Shown in pieces: positions 1-8,773 of a stretch of 64,000 nucleotides of DNA. Location: assembly GCF_003096675.1 (NCBI RefSeq), contig NZ_QEKW01000006.1, positions 248,001-312,000 on the forward strand. Reading direction: 5' to 3'. How positions within the stretch are numbered: the first letter of the stretch is position 1; every line of letters starts with the position of its first letter. The notes below the pieces were generated by a model, which saw only the letters and a program-made list of their open reading frames with translations, had not been told where the DNA came from and made no database searches. The translations under genes and the position numbers were made by a program. Source of the DNA: Actinomycetospora cinnamomea. GTDB taxonomy: Bacteria > Actinomycetota > Actinomycetes > Mycobacteriales > Pseudonocardiaceae.

Positions 1-311
1 TGTGCAGCGACGGCCTGTGGAACCACCTTCCCGACCCCGAGGTGCTCGCCCGGCTCGCGGGGCCGGCGCTCGCATCTGCGGACGCGCCCGAGGGGGACGC
101 CGACGAGGCGCACCCGGTGCTGGCCGCGGCGTCCGCGTTGCTGTCCGCGGCCCTCGACGACGGCGGGCACGACAACACGACGCTGGCCCTGGTCCCGATC
201 GTCCCCCCGGCCGAGGCCCGGGACCGGCCCTCGGTCGTGGTCGACGCGCGGGGCCCCGACGAGCGCACCGGCCCCATCCCGCTCGACGGGGAGGGGGTGG
301 TCGACCGGTGA
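1..311 (+). CDS. PP2C-type Ser/Thr protein phosphatase, C-terminal fragment
   Basis: The 5' end is outside the window; the reading frame starts at base 3. The fragment opens with CSDGLWN, the conserved PP2C (PPM) block around a metal-binding Asp, and later has GGHDNTTLALV, the typical last PP2C motif with the DN metal ligand. After this comes a short acidic tail of about 35 residues with no recognisable domain. PP2C phosphatases of this type reverse Ser/Thr kinase phosphorylation in the cytoplasm. The stop TGA (309-311) overlaps the GTG start of the FHA gene, so the two are translationally coupled and probably act in one phospho-signalling pathway. The kinase would be expected upstream, outside the window. 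Confidence 0.8.
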   Translation, partial: CSDGLWNHLPDPEVLARLAGPALASADAPEGDADEAHPVLAAASALLSAALDDGGHDNTTLALVPIVPPAEARDRPSVVVDARGPDERTGPIPLDGEGVVDR

Positions 312-766
312 GTGAGGGTCCCCCCGTCGAGACCACCCAGGATGCCGGGACCGGCACCTGGGTGGTGACGATCTGGGCCGACCGCGACTACCACGAGCTC
401 GTCCTCGCCCGGCAGCCCGCGGACGCGCCCGCGACACCGGGCGAGTTCCCGGCCGCCCTGGCGCCGCGTGAGGTGGTGCTGCGCGCCGACGAGGTGCGCA
501 TCGGCCGGGCCCGCGACCCGGCGGGCGGCGACGTCCCCGAGATCGACCTCGCCGGCCCGCCGCGCGACCCCGGGGTCTCCGCGCTGCACGCGGTGCTCCT
601 GGCCCTCCCGCGTGACCGCTGGGTGGTCATGGACGCCGGCTCCACGAACGGGACGACGCTGAACTACGCCGAGGACCCGCTGGCCCCGGACACGCCGGTA
701 CCCCTGCGCTCCGGGGATACCATCCACGTCGGCGCCTGGACGACCCTGACCGTCGAGCGGCGCTGA
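308..766 (+). CDS. FHA-domain protein (phosphothreonine-binding)
   Basis: 152 aa, start GTG overlapping the previous stop (GTGA). The first 45 residues form a short region beginning WVVTIWADRDYHEL; the FHA fold follows at about 55-152. The canonical FHA residues are all visible: GR at 66-67, SxxH (S91, H94) and STNGT at 112-116, then a final strand with SGDTIHVG. FHA domains bind phosphothreonine peptides, and the tight coupling to a PP2C phosphatase supports a role in Ser/Thr kinase signalling. No membrane segment is seen, so the protein should be cytoplasmic. The partner peptide is unknown; the TQVV-repeat protein at 59628-60797 is only a speculative candidate. Confidence 0.86.
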   Translation: MSEGPPVETTQDAGTGTWVVTIWADRDYHELVLARQPADAPATPGEFPAALAPREVVLRADEVRIGRARDPAGGDVPEIDLAGPPRDPGVSALHAVLLALPRDRWVVMDAGSTNGTTLNYAEDPLAPDTPVPLRSGDTIHVGAWTTLTVERR

Positions 767-782
767 TCGCCCCGGCCGCGGC

Positions 783-1235
783 TCAGCGTTCGGCCACCGG
801 GATCGGACGGGTCACGGCGTCGGCCAACGCCCGCGCGCCCCGGGACGGCTCGGGGAACAGCACGGCGCGGGTGATGACGAAGCGCGCGGCCAGGAAGCTC
901 ACCGGCAGCGCCAGGCCGGCCGCGAGCAGCGGGGCGAGACGCTCGTCCACCCCGAGGTGCACGAGCCCCACCACGCCGACCGTGGTCGCCAGGATGTTGA
1001 CCACCTGGGAGGCGGGATAGAGCAGGAACCGTGTCCAGGTCGGGCGCACGCGGAAGGTGAAGCGGCAGTTGAGCAGGAACGACACCACCATCGCCGCCCC
1101 CAGCCCGACGGCGTGGGCGACGAGGTAGCCCGCGTGCGGGTGGGCCAGCAGGTAGGTGCCGTAGTAGGTGGCCGCGTTGGCCAGACCCACCGTCCCGTAG
1201 CGCACGAGCCCGGCGACGAGCTCGCGGGCCCTCAC
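783..1235 (-). CDS. GtrA family membrane protein (Rv3789-like)
   Basis: 150 aa, start GTG within the GTGA overlap with the ubiA stop. Four hydrophobic segments cover most of the chain, as in the GtrA family (PF04138). From memory the M. tuberculosis homologue Rv3789 has been linked to decaprenylphosphoryl-arabinose handling and arabinogalactan assembly. It is the last gene of a three-gene operon with the phosphatase and the phosphoribosyltransferase of the same lipid-arabinose pathway, which strongly supports that role here. An O-antigen/teichoic acid GtrA role is possible by family alone, but context favours decaprenyl-phospho-arabinose. Confidence 0.84.
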   Translation of the reverse strand: MRARELVAGLVRYGTVGLANAATYYGTYLLAHPHAGYLVAHAVGLGAAMVVSFLLNCRFTFRVRPTWTRFLLYPASQVVNILATTVGVVGLVHLGVDERLAPLLAAGLALPVSFLAARFVITRAVLFPEPSRGARALADAVTRPIPVAER

Positions 1236-2272
1236 GCCAGGCCGACCGCCGAGTACACCGCGAGGCCGATGAGCACGACCCACACCAGGCCGAGCACCTG
1301 CAGCACGCGGTCGCCCAGGACGATCTCCTCCGGCTCGCCGCCGTTGCCGCCGTCGACGTCCACGGCGTAGCGCAGGATCGCGACGACGAACGGCACGATC
1401 GACACGATCGCCCAGGTCGACGGGGCGCTGGGCAGGCGGCCCGGCATCGTGGTGACGCCGATGCCGAACGCCCACAGCCCGTAGGCCATGATCACGACGG
1501 TGGCCGAGAGCGACCACACGAACCGCAGGTAGGACGCGGAGTAGCGCTCCAGCGACTTGCGGATCTTGGCCCCGGTGCGCTCGGCCAGGCGCATCTCGGC
1601 GTAGCGCTTCCCCGACGCCATGAACAACGAGCCGAAGGCCATCGTCAGCAGGAACCACGGCGAGAGGTACAGCCCGGCCGCGGCACCACCGGCGATGGCG
1701 CGCATGAGGAACCCGGACGAGACGATGCAGATGTCGATGACGGGCTCGTGCTTGAGCCACAGGCAGTACGCCAGCTGCACGGCGATGTAGATCGCGGTGA
1801 CGAGGAGCAGGTCGGGATCGGCGAGGAGGCTGATCCCGAGCGCCGCGGCGAACAGCACGACGCCGGTGACCACCGCCAGCGACGGCGGGACGACGCCCGC
1901 GGCGATGGGGCGGTGCCGCTTCTTCGGGTGCGCGCGGTCGGCCTCGACGTCCTTGGTGTCGTTGACCAGGTAGACACCCGAGGCGGCCAGCGAGAACGCG
2001 ACGAACGCCAGCGCGACGTCCGGCAGCACCGTGAGGTCGAGCAGCCGGCCCGCCGCGAACGGCGCGGCGAGGACGAGGACGTTCTTCACCCACTGCCGCG
2101 GGCGCATCGCCTTCAGCAGCCCCAGGGGCACGGCCACGGGCCGGGGACGCCGGGACGCCGGGGCCGCGGGTGCCGGCGACGACTCGGCGGTGGACTCGTC
2201 GGTGGTCACGGTGCCCACCTCGGCTTGGTCGGCCTGCTCGCGCGTGGAGCTCGGCGGCGTCACAGGGGTCAT
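1232..2272 (-). CDS. ubiA: Decaprenyl-phosphate phosphoribosyltransferase (DPPR synthase, UbiA superfamily)
   Basis: 346 aa. The start is the ATG at 2272, inside an ATGA overlap with the PAP2 stop. The N-terminal 45 residues are Ser/Thr/Pro rich; the UbiA-type membrane domain begins at KAMRPRQWVKN (about 54). The prenyl-diphosphate/Mg motif NDxxDxxxD is at residues 104-112, followed by the AHPKKRHRPIA block typical of Rv3806c-like enzymes. About nine hydrophobic helices follow. The enzyme transfers 5-phosphoribose from PRPP to decaprenyl phosphate at the inner membrane, the first step toward decaprenylphosphoryl-arabinose, donor for cell-wall arabinan. It sits between its probable phosphatase (upstream) and a GtrA protein (downstream). 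Confidence 0.92.
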   Translation of the reverse strand: MTPVTPPSSTREQADQAEVGTVTTDESTAESSPAPAAPASRRPRPVAVPLGLLKAMRPRQWVKNVLVLAAPFAAGRLLDLTVLPDVALAFVAFSLAASGVYLVNDTKDVEADRAHPKKRHRPIAAGVVPPSLAVVTGVVLFAAALGISLLADPDLLLVTAIYIAVQLAYCLWLKHEPVIDICIVSSGFLMRAIAGGAAAGLYLSPWFLLTMAFGSLFMASGKRYAEMRLAERTGAKIRKSLERYSASYLRFVWSLSATVVIMAYGLWAFGIGVTTMPGRLPSAPSTWAIVSIVPFVVAILRYAVDVDGGNGGEPEEIVLGDRVLQVLGLVWVVLIGLAVYSAVGLA

Positions 2273-2841
2273 GCGGTCCTCCAGCGGCCGATCGAGCCCC
2301 GGCGCACGGCCCGGCGCGCGCCGACCGCGCACGCCACCCCGAGCACCGAGCCCGCCAGCACGTCGGTCGGGTAGTGGACGCCCAGGACGACGCGTGACAG
2401 CGCCATGCCGGGGACGACGACGCCCGCGGCGCCCGCCCCCACCCCGCCGACGAGCCCGGCGTAGAGCAGGGCGGCGGCGGTGGTGGACGAGGCGTGCGAC
2501 GACGGGAAGCTCAGGCGGCTGGGCGTGCCGACGTGCACGGCCACCCGCGGGTCCCGGGGCCGGCGGCGGCGCACGACGCGCTTGACGGCGATCGAGGCGC
2601 CGTGCGCGGCGACGACCCCGGCCAGCGCGGTGCCCCACCGGCGACGGCGCGGCGGGTCGAGCGCGGCCCCCAGCGCACCGAGCGCGATCCACCCGGCGGC
2701 GTGCTCACCGAACAGGGACATCGCGCGGGCGACGCCGACGACGGGCGGGGTGGCGAGACGGCGCTGCACGGCCGACAGGACCGCGACCTCGCCCCGTGCC
2801 GGGCCGACGGTGACGCCGGCGCCCTCGGCGCGATCGAGCAC
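2269..2841 (-). CDS. PAP2-family phosphatase, probable decaprenylphosphoryl-5-phosphoribose phosphatase (Rv3807c-like)
   Basis: 190 aa, GTG start preceded by a good ribosome site (aggaggg). All three PAP2 signature blocks are intact: KX6RP at K87-P95, PSSH at 113-116 and SRxxxGxHxxxD at 149-160, giving the catalytic His pair. Several hydrophobic helices place it in the membrane. The family removes phosphate from lipid-linked substrates; in mycobacteria the gene next to ubiA is proposed to convert DPPR to decaprenylphosphoryl-ribose. Its stop overlaps the ubiA start (ATGA). It heads the operon. Confidence 0.87.
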   Translation of the reverse strand: MLDRAEGAGVTVGPARGEVAVLSAVQRRLATPPVVGVARAMSLFGEHAAGWIALGALGAALDPPRRRRWGTALAGVVAAHGASIAVKRVVRRRRPRDPRVAVHVGTPSRLSFPSSHASSTTAAALLYAGLVGGVGAGAAGVVVPGMALSRVVLGVHYPTDVLAGSVLGVACAVGARRAVRRGSIGRWRTA

Positions 2842-2927
2842 GTGGTGGTCCCTCCTGCTCGCCTGGTCTCGTCGCGGATGTTACGCGGCTCTTGACACGG
2901 CCCCCCGACGTGGTCCAGGGGTGTCGC

Positions 2928-3746
2928 TCAGAACCACCGCTCCAGTACCGACGCGACACCGTCCTCGAGGTTGCTCGCCGCGACCTCGTCCGCGACGCGG
3001 AGCACATCGGGGTGCGCGTTGCCCACCGCGACCCCGTGGCCGGCCCAGCGCAGCATCGCGAGGTCGTTGGGCATGTCCCCGAAGGCGACCACGGCGTGCG
3101 CCTCGACGGCGTGGTGCGCGGCGGCACGGGCCAGCCCGTGCGCCTTCGTGACGCCCCGGGGGGCGCACTCCAGCAGGCCCCCGCCCGCGGAGTACGTGAC
3201 GTCGACGAGGTCGCCGACCGCGTCCCGCGCGGCGCGGGCCATCGCCTCGCTGGAGAGCGTCCGGTGGCGCGCGAGCACCTTGACCACCGGCTCGCCCAGC
3301 AGCTCGCCCGGCGAGACGTGGCGGTGGTCGGGGAGCGGCCACGCGTGCACGTAGGCGGCCTCGGAGACGAACTGCTCCTCCCGGCGGTCGAGCGCGCCCC
3401 CGCCCACCCGCACGCGCTCGACCGCCAGCCCGCAGCCCGGGACGGCCGCCCGCAGCCGCGCCACGACCTCGGCGAGGACGTCGACGTCGAGCAGCTCGGC
3501 CGCGACCACCCGGTCCGCCGCCGCGTCGTAGAGCACCGCGCCGTTGGCGGCGACGGTGAGGGTGTGCACGCCGAGGGCCTCGCACACCCGCGGCACCCAG
3601 CGTGGCGGGCGACCGGTCGCGAGGACGAGCGGCACGCCGGCGTCGACCATCCGCCCGACCGCCGCCCGCGTGCGCGCCGAGGGCTCGTCACCCGCACCCA
3701 GGAGCGTCCCGTCGACGTCCGACGCGACCAGCCGCGGTCTCTGCAC
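2928..3746 (-). CDS. HAD superfamily Cof-type phosphatase
   Basis: 272 aa. The N-terminus has the HAD motif I DVDGT at residues 10-14 with both catalytic Asp; motif II is LATGRPP; the C-terminal part has the motif IV region FGDMPNDLAMLRWAGHGVAVGNA, typical of Cof/YbjI type IIB HADs that act on sugar phosphates and similar small metabolites. Substrate unknown. Start GTG at 3746 has no Shine-Dalgarno but a TAGTCT hexamer exactly 7 nt upstream, consistent with leaderless transcription. From memory M. tuberculosis has an equivalent gene (Rv3813c) in the same neighbourhood. Confidence 0.86.
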   Translation of the reverse strand: MQRPRLVASDVDGTLLGAGDEPSARTRAAVGRMVDAGVPLVLATGRPPRWVPRVCEALGVHTLTVAANGAVLYDAAADRVVAAELLDVDVLAEVVARLRAAVPGCGLAVERVRVGGGALDRREEQFVSEAAYVHAWPLPDHRHVSPGELLGEPVVKVLARHRTLSSEAMARAARDAVGDLVDVTYSAGGGLLECAPRGVTKAHGLARAAAHHAVEAHAVVAFGDMPNDLAMLRWAGHGVAVGNAHPDVLRVADEVAASNLEDGVASVLERWF

Positions 3747-3753
3747 GTCACCG

Positions 3754-3759
3754 AGACTA
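3754..3759 (-). promoter_or_regulatory. Putative -10 element of leaderless HAD gene
   Basis: TAGTCT on the minus strand, 7 nt before the GTG at 3746, with no ribosome site. One of a recurring TANNNT-N6-8-RTG pattern in this window. Confidence 0.42.
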
Positions 3760-3787
3760 TGGGGTTGCGGGAGGGGTATCCGCCCCG

Positions 3788-4411
3788 ATGAGCACCATCG
3801 ACGCGCTGCTGGACGAGGCCGGCCGGACGTTCGCCGACGAGGGAGGCATCCACCTCGCCGACCAGCCCGCCCCGCTCTACCGCCTGCTCGTGCTCAGCGT
3901 CCTGCTCTCGCGCCGCGTGCAGGCGCAGCTCGGCACCCGCGCCGCCCGCGAGCTCGTCGGCGCCGGGTTCGGCACGCCCGAGCGCATGCGCGACGCGTCC
4001 TGGGAGGACGTCGTCGCCACGCTGGGCCGCGCGAAGTACACCGGCACCGAGCAGACGACGACCGCGCTGCAGGAGGGCGCCCGGCTCGTGCTCGACGAGT
4101 GGGGCGGGGACCTGCGACGGATGCGAAAGGCCGCCGACGGCGACCCGGACAAGCTCCGGGAGTTCCTCACCGCCGTCCCCCGGCTCGGGCCCGTGGGCGC
4201 CGACATCTTCCTGCGCGAGGTCCAGGCGGTGTGGCCCGAGTTCCGCCCCCACCTCGACGCCCGGGCCCTCGCCGGCGCCGGGGAGCTCGGGCTGCCGACG
4301 GACCCCGCGACACTGGCCGAGCAGGTCTCCGGCGACGACCTCGCCCGCCTCGCCGCCGCCCTGGTCCGTGCCGACCGCGACGGCGACGTCCGCGAGCAGG
4401 TGAGCGGGTAA
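3788..4411 (+). CDS. HhH-GPD (endonuclease III-like) protein, copy 1
   Basis: 207 aa, ATG start with a gggagggg stretch upstream. The helical layout and the VPRLGPVGADIF block (130-141), followed by FRPHLDARA with D157, match the helix-hairpin-helix plus catalytic Asp region of the endonuclease III/AlkA superfamily. The catalytic Lys that bifunctional EndoIII enzymes carry in the hairpin (LPGVGRK) is Val136 here, and there is no C-terminal four-Cys iron-sulfur loop. If active it would be a monofunctional glycosylase; it may only bind DNA. It is directly followed by a close paralog with an 11-nt gap (copy 2). Confidence 0.78.
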   Translation: MSTIDALLDEAGRTFADEGGIHLADQPAPLYRLLVLSVLLSRRVQAQLGTRAARELVGAGFGTPERMRDASWEDVVATLGRAKYTGTEQTTTALQEGARLVLDEWGGDLRRMRKAADGDPDKLREFLTAVPRLGPVGADIFLREVQAVWPEFRPHLDARALAGAGELGLPTDPATLAEQVSGDDLARLAAALVRADRDGDVREQVSG

Positions 4412-4421
4412 CCGGCCGGCC

Positions 4422-5054
4422 ATGAGCACCATCGAGACGCTGCTCGACGAGGCGGGCCGGACGTTCGCCGACGAGGCCGGGATCGCCCTGGAGGACAAGC
4501 CGGCCCCGCTCTACCGCCTGCTCGTCCTGACCGTCCTGCTCTCGAGCCGCATCCAGGCGGAGCTGGGCACCGCGGCCTGCCGGGAGCTCGTCGACGCCGG
4601 CATGGGCACGCCGGAGGGCATGCGCGACGCCTCGTGGCAGGACCGCGTGGACGCCCTGGGCCGGGCCCACTTCCGGCGACAGGACGAGCAGACCGCCACG
4701 GCCCTGGGCGAGGGCGCGCAGCTCGTCCTCGACGAGTGGGGCGGCGACCTGCGCCGCATGCGCAAGGCCGCCGACGGGGACGTGGGCGAGCTCAGGGGGT
4801 TCCTCACCGCGGTGCCGCGGGTCGGCCCCGTCGGCACCGACATCTTCCTGCGCGAGGTGCAGGCGGTGTGGCCCGAGTTCCGCCCCCACCTCGACGCCCG
4901 GGCCCTCGCCGGCGCCGGGAAGCTGGGCCTGCCGACCGACCCGGCGACGCTGGCCGAGCAGGTCTCCGGCGACGACCTCGCCCGACTCGCCGCCGCCCTC
5001 GTGCGCGCCGACCGCTCCGCGGATCTGCGGCACGACGTCGAGGAGCGCTCCTAG
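4422..5054 (+). CDS. HhH-GPD (endonuclease III-like) protein, copy 2
   Basis: 210 aa, ATG start, tandem paralog of the gene at 3788-4411. The C-terminal third is nearly identical even at the nucleotide level (compare 4202-4360 with 4836-4994), which points to recent duplication or gene conversion, while the N-terminal half has diverged more. The hairpin reads VPRVGPVGTDIF, again without the EndoIII Lys, and the Asp of FRPHLDARAL is kept. No Cys cluster for Fe-S. It ends 3 nt before the convergent stop of the arabinosyltransferase gene. Confidence 0.78.
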   Translation: MSTIETLLDEAGRTFADEAGIALEDKPAPLYRLLVLTVLLSSRIQAELGTAACRELVDAGMGTPEGMRDASWQDRVDALGRAHFRRQDEQTATALGEGAQLVLDEWGGDLRRMRKAADGDVGELRGFLTAVPRVGPVGTDIFLREVQAVWPEFRPHLDARALAGAGKLGLPTDPATLAEQVSGDDLARLAAALVRADRSADLRHDVEERS

Positions 5055-5057
5055 CGA

Positions 5058-8000
5058 TCAGCCCACCGCGCCCTGCGGCTCCACGTCGACGTACTCCTGG
5101 CGGGCCAGGGTCGGGCCGCGCTCCCAGCCCGACTTCGAGCGCTCGGTGGTGCTCAGCCCGTAGCGGCCGGTGGGGAGGTCGCGCACGACGAGGTCGACGC
5201 GGCCCCACGGCTTGGCGGCCTCCCGGCCCGGGGGCACGGCCGTCGCGAGCCGGACGTAGGTCACGCCCACGGTGTCGAGGCGCCACACCCCGCCGCGTTC
5301 ACGCCGGTCCTGCAGCCCGTAGTACGCCGAGGTCAGGTCCTCGTCGGCGTGGATCCGCACGTCCGAGGCGGGCGCGATGCCGTCGTGGGAGGCGACCTGG
5401 TCGACGCAGGGCCAGAGCACCGTCGACATCTGGTCGACCAGCACCGGGCGGCCCTCGACCACCGGCGTGATCGGCTCGGGCCGGGCCAGGAACGGCTGGG
5501 CGACGGCGAGCCGGTCCTGCCCGCGTTCGGCCGTGGTGTCCACGACCACGCGGACGAACGTCGGGTCGCCGGGCGCGTCGACCAGCGACACGGGCCGCTG
5601 CTGCCAGGTCCGCTCGTCGGCCTGCGGGAGATAGTCGATCTCCGTCCGCCCGAGGACGCGCGGGGCCTCCGCCGCGCCGTCGGCGAACTCCACCGACACC
5701 CGCTCGTCGGGCGGGCCCGACTCCAGCAGCGGCACCACCACGTCGGTGGCGCCGGTCCCCGCCGGCACCGGGTACCAGCCGGTGACCAGGGTGCCGCGCC
5801 CGCCGGAGCCGTCGGTGACGTCGTGCCACACCCGGCCGAGGCCGGGCACCGGTTCCGGGATCGGGGCGACGGTGTCGTCGACGAAGTCGCCGGTGGTCAC
5901 CGGCGGGTTCACCGGCGCCCCGAACGCCACGGGGTCGGGCCGCAGGACGGTGACGTCGTCCTGGAGCCCGCAGCCCTGCCGGACCACGTCCTTGACGTTG
6001 CCGAGCGCCACCGTCCAGCCCGGGTACTGGCGCAGGGGCGCGAGCACCATGACCCCGATCATCCCGACGACGACGGTGGTGGCGGCGACGGCGAGCAGCG
6101 CGCGGTCGGGCTCCGGGCGGGGCAGCCGCCGCTGCGGCCAGCGGCGCAGCGACCAGTGCGCCCACACCGCGGCGAGCACGGCGACCGCCACCCACAGCAG
6201 CGGGTTGCGCAGGAAGATCGGGCCGAAGTGCGGCGCGAGCAGGTTCTGGCTCAGCGGCGTCGGATAGGGGTCGGCGTGGTCGCCGAAGAACTGGCCGCGG
6301 TCGGTGTAGGGCCGCCACAGGTTCCAGCCCGCGTAGCTCACCGACGTCGCGATGACCAGCACGGCGACACCGCCGACGGTCGCCAGCGCCCGGTCGTGGC
6401 GCGGCATCGGGCCGCGCAGCAGGGCCAGCGCGATGAGGACGGTGCCGGAGGCGGCGATGGCCGGGAAGTGCAGCACCCACTTCGTGGGGCTCGCCGCGAC
6501 GAGGACGAAGGCCAGTGCCGTGGTGGCCGCGGCGTGCAGCAGCACGCGGCGCAGGGCGTCGTCCTCGGGGCCGCGCCGCCCGCTGCCGACGGCCACGAGC
6601 AGCACCAGGGCCAGCGTGAGCAGGATCGGCGCCCGGGCAGCCCACGGCGTGCGGCCGGGGCCGAGCAGCGTCTGGTAGTGGACGAGCTCGTCGTACCAGG
6701 GGACGGTGTCGTAGTAGTAGGCGTGGACCGCGGAGGCCTCGACGACGTCGCCGAGCGAGGCGTCGGCGAACGCGACCGGGATGGCGACGCTCGCCGCGGC
6801 GCCCAGCACCAGCAGCAACGCGATCTGGTCGCGGCGCGGGGTGGCGACGATGGCCGGCCACGCGCGCGGGATCTCCACCAGCAGCGGCGCCGCGGCCACG
6901 AGACCGGTCGGCGAGCACGCGATGGCCAGCGCCGCGGCCATCACCGCCCCCACGTAGAGGATCGGGGTGCCGCGGTCGCGGGCCAGCTCGACGAGCAGGA
7001 GCACCACGACCGAGAGCAGGACGATCAGCGGCTCGGGGCGGAGGGTGAGGCCGAACGGCAACCACCAGACGAGGTGGCCGATCAGCAGGGCCCAGGGCAC
7101 CCAGGCGCGGCGCACCTCGGTGCGCCGCGAGACCAGGACGAAGAACGCGCGCAGCAACGCCCAGGTCAGCAGGCCGTAGAGCAGGGGCAGGCAGCGCTGC
7201 CAGACCAGCCCCCAGCCGCCGATCGCCCCCCAGGCCTGCATCGCGTACTGCGAGGCCACGAAGGGGTTCTCGGTCACGTTGAACATGTAGACGGCGTTGC
7301 CGATGTAGCCCGCCTCGCCCGCGTCGCGGGCCATCAGGGGGTACCAGCTGTCGTCGAAGTTCATGGGCGCGACGAACACCCAGCCGGCCGAGATCGCGAC
7401 GAGCAGACCGTCGGCCCACGACAGGTGGCGGCGCAGGCGGGCCGGCCACGCCCGCGGCGCGAGCCACGCCCGGGCGCCCCGCCACCGTCCCTGCCGGTAG
7501 ACCAGCACGAGCAGCACCGCGAGCGCGGCCAGGTGCGCGACGAGCAGCACCGTCTTGAGCACGCCGGGAGTCGAGTCGTAGCGGTCGTCGGTGCGCAGCG
7601 ACACCGCGAGCCCGCCGGACGCCGGGGTGCCGTCGGTGCTGGTGGTGAGCTGGGCGACCTGCGGTGGCAGCACGTCGGTGCAGGGTCCGCACGCCAGCGG
7701 CAGCGGCACGCCGTCCTGGGTCACGCGCAGCCCGCCCTCGTCGGCGACGATCGCCAGACGGCAGTCGCCGGCGGGCACCGGGCCGGCCGCGACCGTGGCG
7801 CCCGAGACCGTGAGGCTCGCCCCGCTCCCCGCCGAGGCGAGCACGAGCCCACCACCCGCCGGGTCGCCGGGCAGGGTGCGCAGGACGTCGCCGGGCACGC
7901 GCAGGGCCGCGCAGGGCACCGTCGCGCTGAACCCGAGCGGGCGGGGCGGGTTGAGGGCGAGCTGGGTGGACACCGGCGCGCCCGGGGCGGCGGCCGGGTC

Positions 8001-8168
8001 CGGCCAGGTCACCGTCGTGTCCTGCACCGTCACCGGCGCCAGCGGCACGGCGATGCCGAGCAGCACGGTGAGCAGCGCCCACAGCAGGACGCGGCGGCCC
8101 CCGGTCCGGGCGACGTCGCCGGGATCCGGCGAGGACGGCGCCTGGTCGGGGCGCACGAGCATCGTCAC
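5058..8168 (-). CDS. Arabinosyltransferase, EmbA/B/C family
   Basis: 1036 aa (Emb proteins are about 1050-1100 aa). One N-terminal hydrophobic segment is followed by a ~150-residue extracytoplasmic region, then a block of about 13 membrane helices (roughly 200-720) and a soluble C-terminal domain with carbohydrate-binding character. The first loop after the second helix has the acidic pair in MNFDDSWYP, the GT-C catalytic site of Emb proteins, and LRPEP occurs in a later helix as in EmbB. The family uses decaprenylphosphoryl-arabinose outside the membrane to build arabinogalactan or lipoarabinomannan, matching the ubiA operon 3 kb away. GTG at 8168 or the ATG two codons later could be the start. 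Only one copy is in this window. Confidence 0.9.
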   Translation of the reverse strand: MTMLVRPDQAPSSPDPGDVARTGGRRVLLWALLTVLLGIAVPLAPVTVQDTTVTWPDPAAAPGAPVSTQLALNPPRPLGFSATVPCAALRVPGDVLRTLPGDPAGGGLVLASAGSGASLTVSGATVAAGPVPAGDCRLAIVADEGGLRVTQDGVPLPLACGPCTDVLPPQVAQLTTSTDGTPASGGLAVSLRTDDRYDSTPGVLKTVLLVAHLAALAVLLVLVYRQGRWRGARAWLAPRAWPARLRRHLSWADGLLVAISAGWVFVAPMNFDDSWYPLMARDAGEAGYIGNAVYMFNVTENPFVASQYAMQAWGAIGGWGLVWQRCLPLLYGLLTWALLRAFFVLVSRRTEVRRAWVPWALLIGHLVWWLPFGLTLRPEPLIVLLSVVVLLLVELARDRGTPILYVGAVMAAALAIACSPTGLVAAAPLLVEIPRAWPAIVATPRRDQIALLLVLGAAASVAIPVAFADASLGDVVEASAVHAYYYDTVPWYDELVHYQTLLGPGRTPWAARAPILLTLALVLLVAVGSGRRGPEDDALRRVLLHAAATTALAFVLVAASPTKWVLHFPAIAASGTVLIALALLRGPMPRHDRALATVGGVAVLVIATSVSYAGWNLWRPYTDRGQFFGDHADPYPTPLSQNLLAPHFGPIFLRNPLLWVAVAVLAAVWAHWSLRRWPQRRLPRPEPDRALLAVAATTVVVGMIGVMVLAPLRQYPGWTVALGNVKDVVRQGCGLQDDVTVLRPDPVAFGAPVNPPVTTGDFVDDTVAPIPEPVPGLGRVWHDVTDGSGGRGTLVTGWYPVPAGTGATDVVVPLLESGPPDERVSVEFADGAAEAPRVLGRTEIDYLPQADERTWQQRPVSLVDAPGDPTFVRVVVDTTAERGQDRLAVAQPFLARPEPITPVVEGRPVLVDQMSTVLWPCVDQVASHDGIAPASDVRIHADEDLTSAYYGLQDRRERGGVWRLDTVGVTYVRLATAVPPGREAAKPWGRVDLVVRDLPTGRYGLSTTERSKSGWERGPTLARQEYVDVEPQGAVG

Positions 8169-8286
8169 CGCACGCCCCGTGGGCGCGCGGACGGGACGGA
8201 CCGGTCAGTAGCCACCGTCACCGAGGGTAGGTCGTGAGGGCCCCGTCAACCGGGTGGGGTGCGGGCGTGTCCCCCGACGTCCCCCG

Positions 8287-8724
8287 CTAGATGATGGCGA
8301 CCGCGACCACGAGACCGAGGGCGATGTGCATGGCCGCGATCATCGCCGAGTCGGCGGTGAACCGGTCGTCGTGCAGGCAGCCGTCCACGTCGAGCCGCGC
8401 GACGGCCTCGAGGCCGCGTACCGCGAGGACCTGCGCGATGATCCCGACCAGGCCGTAGATCGTCGTGTTGAGGATGCCGCCGACGAAGCTGCCGAACGAG
8501 ATGTAGATGGCCACGATGACGATGAACGCCATCGACACGAGCCCGGCTCCGGCGACGACCACGGCGTTCGGTCGCCCCTCGCGGACCAGGCCGCGCAGGT
8601 CGCCGGGGGTCGTGAGGTCGATGGCGAAGTAGCCGATGTACATGAGCACGGCACCGATCACCGCGTAGACCGCGATGAGGCCGATGTTCACGCCCATGGT
8701 GGACCAGAAATCGGGAGCGAGCAC
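8287..8724 (-). CDS. DUF350 family membrane protein
   Basis: 145 aa, GTG start with ggaggg 8 nt upstream. Four hydrophobic helices (about 10-30, 53-75, 82-102, 122-145) with an internal repeat of two helix pairs, the arrangement of DUF350 (PF03994, YjfL-like). Function unknown. It lies 49 nt after the ATP-grasp gene, and DUF350 genes are commonly found beside YjfC/YgiC-like ATP-grasp enzymes in other bacteria, so a joint role at the membrane is likely. Confidence 0.8.
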   Translation of the reverse strand: MLAPDFWSTMGVNIGLIAVYAVIGAVLMYIGYFAIDLTTPGDLRGLVREGRPNAVVVAGAGLVSMAFIVIVAIYISFGSFVGGILNTTIYGLVGIIAQVLAVRGLEAVARLDVDGCLHDDRFTADSAMIAAMHIALGLVVAVAII

Positions 8725-8773
8725 GCGCGAGGCCCTCCAACCGGACGAACGGGGCGCCAGACTAGGGCAAGGG

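Noticed and set aside
3788..5054. One HhH-GPD gene split by frameshift
   Set aside because: Each copy is full length with its own start and stop and the two align over their whole length, so this is a duplication.
5349..8237. 962-codon plus-strand ORF antisense to the arabinosyltransferase
   Set aside because: His/Arg/Gly-rich shadow of a GC-rich gene; no ribosome site or domain, while the minus-strand frame has clear Emb features.
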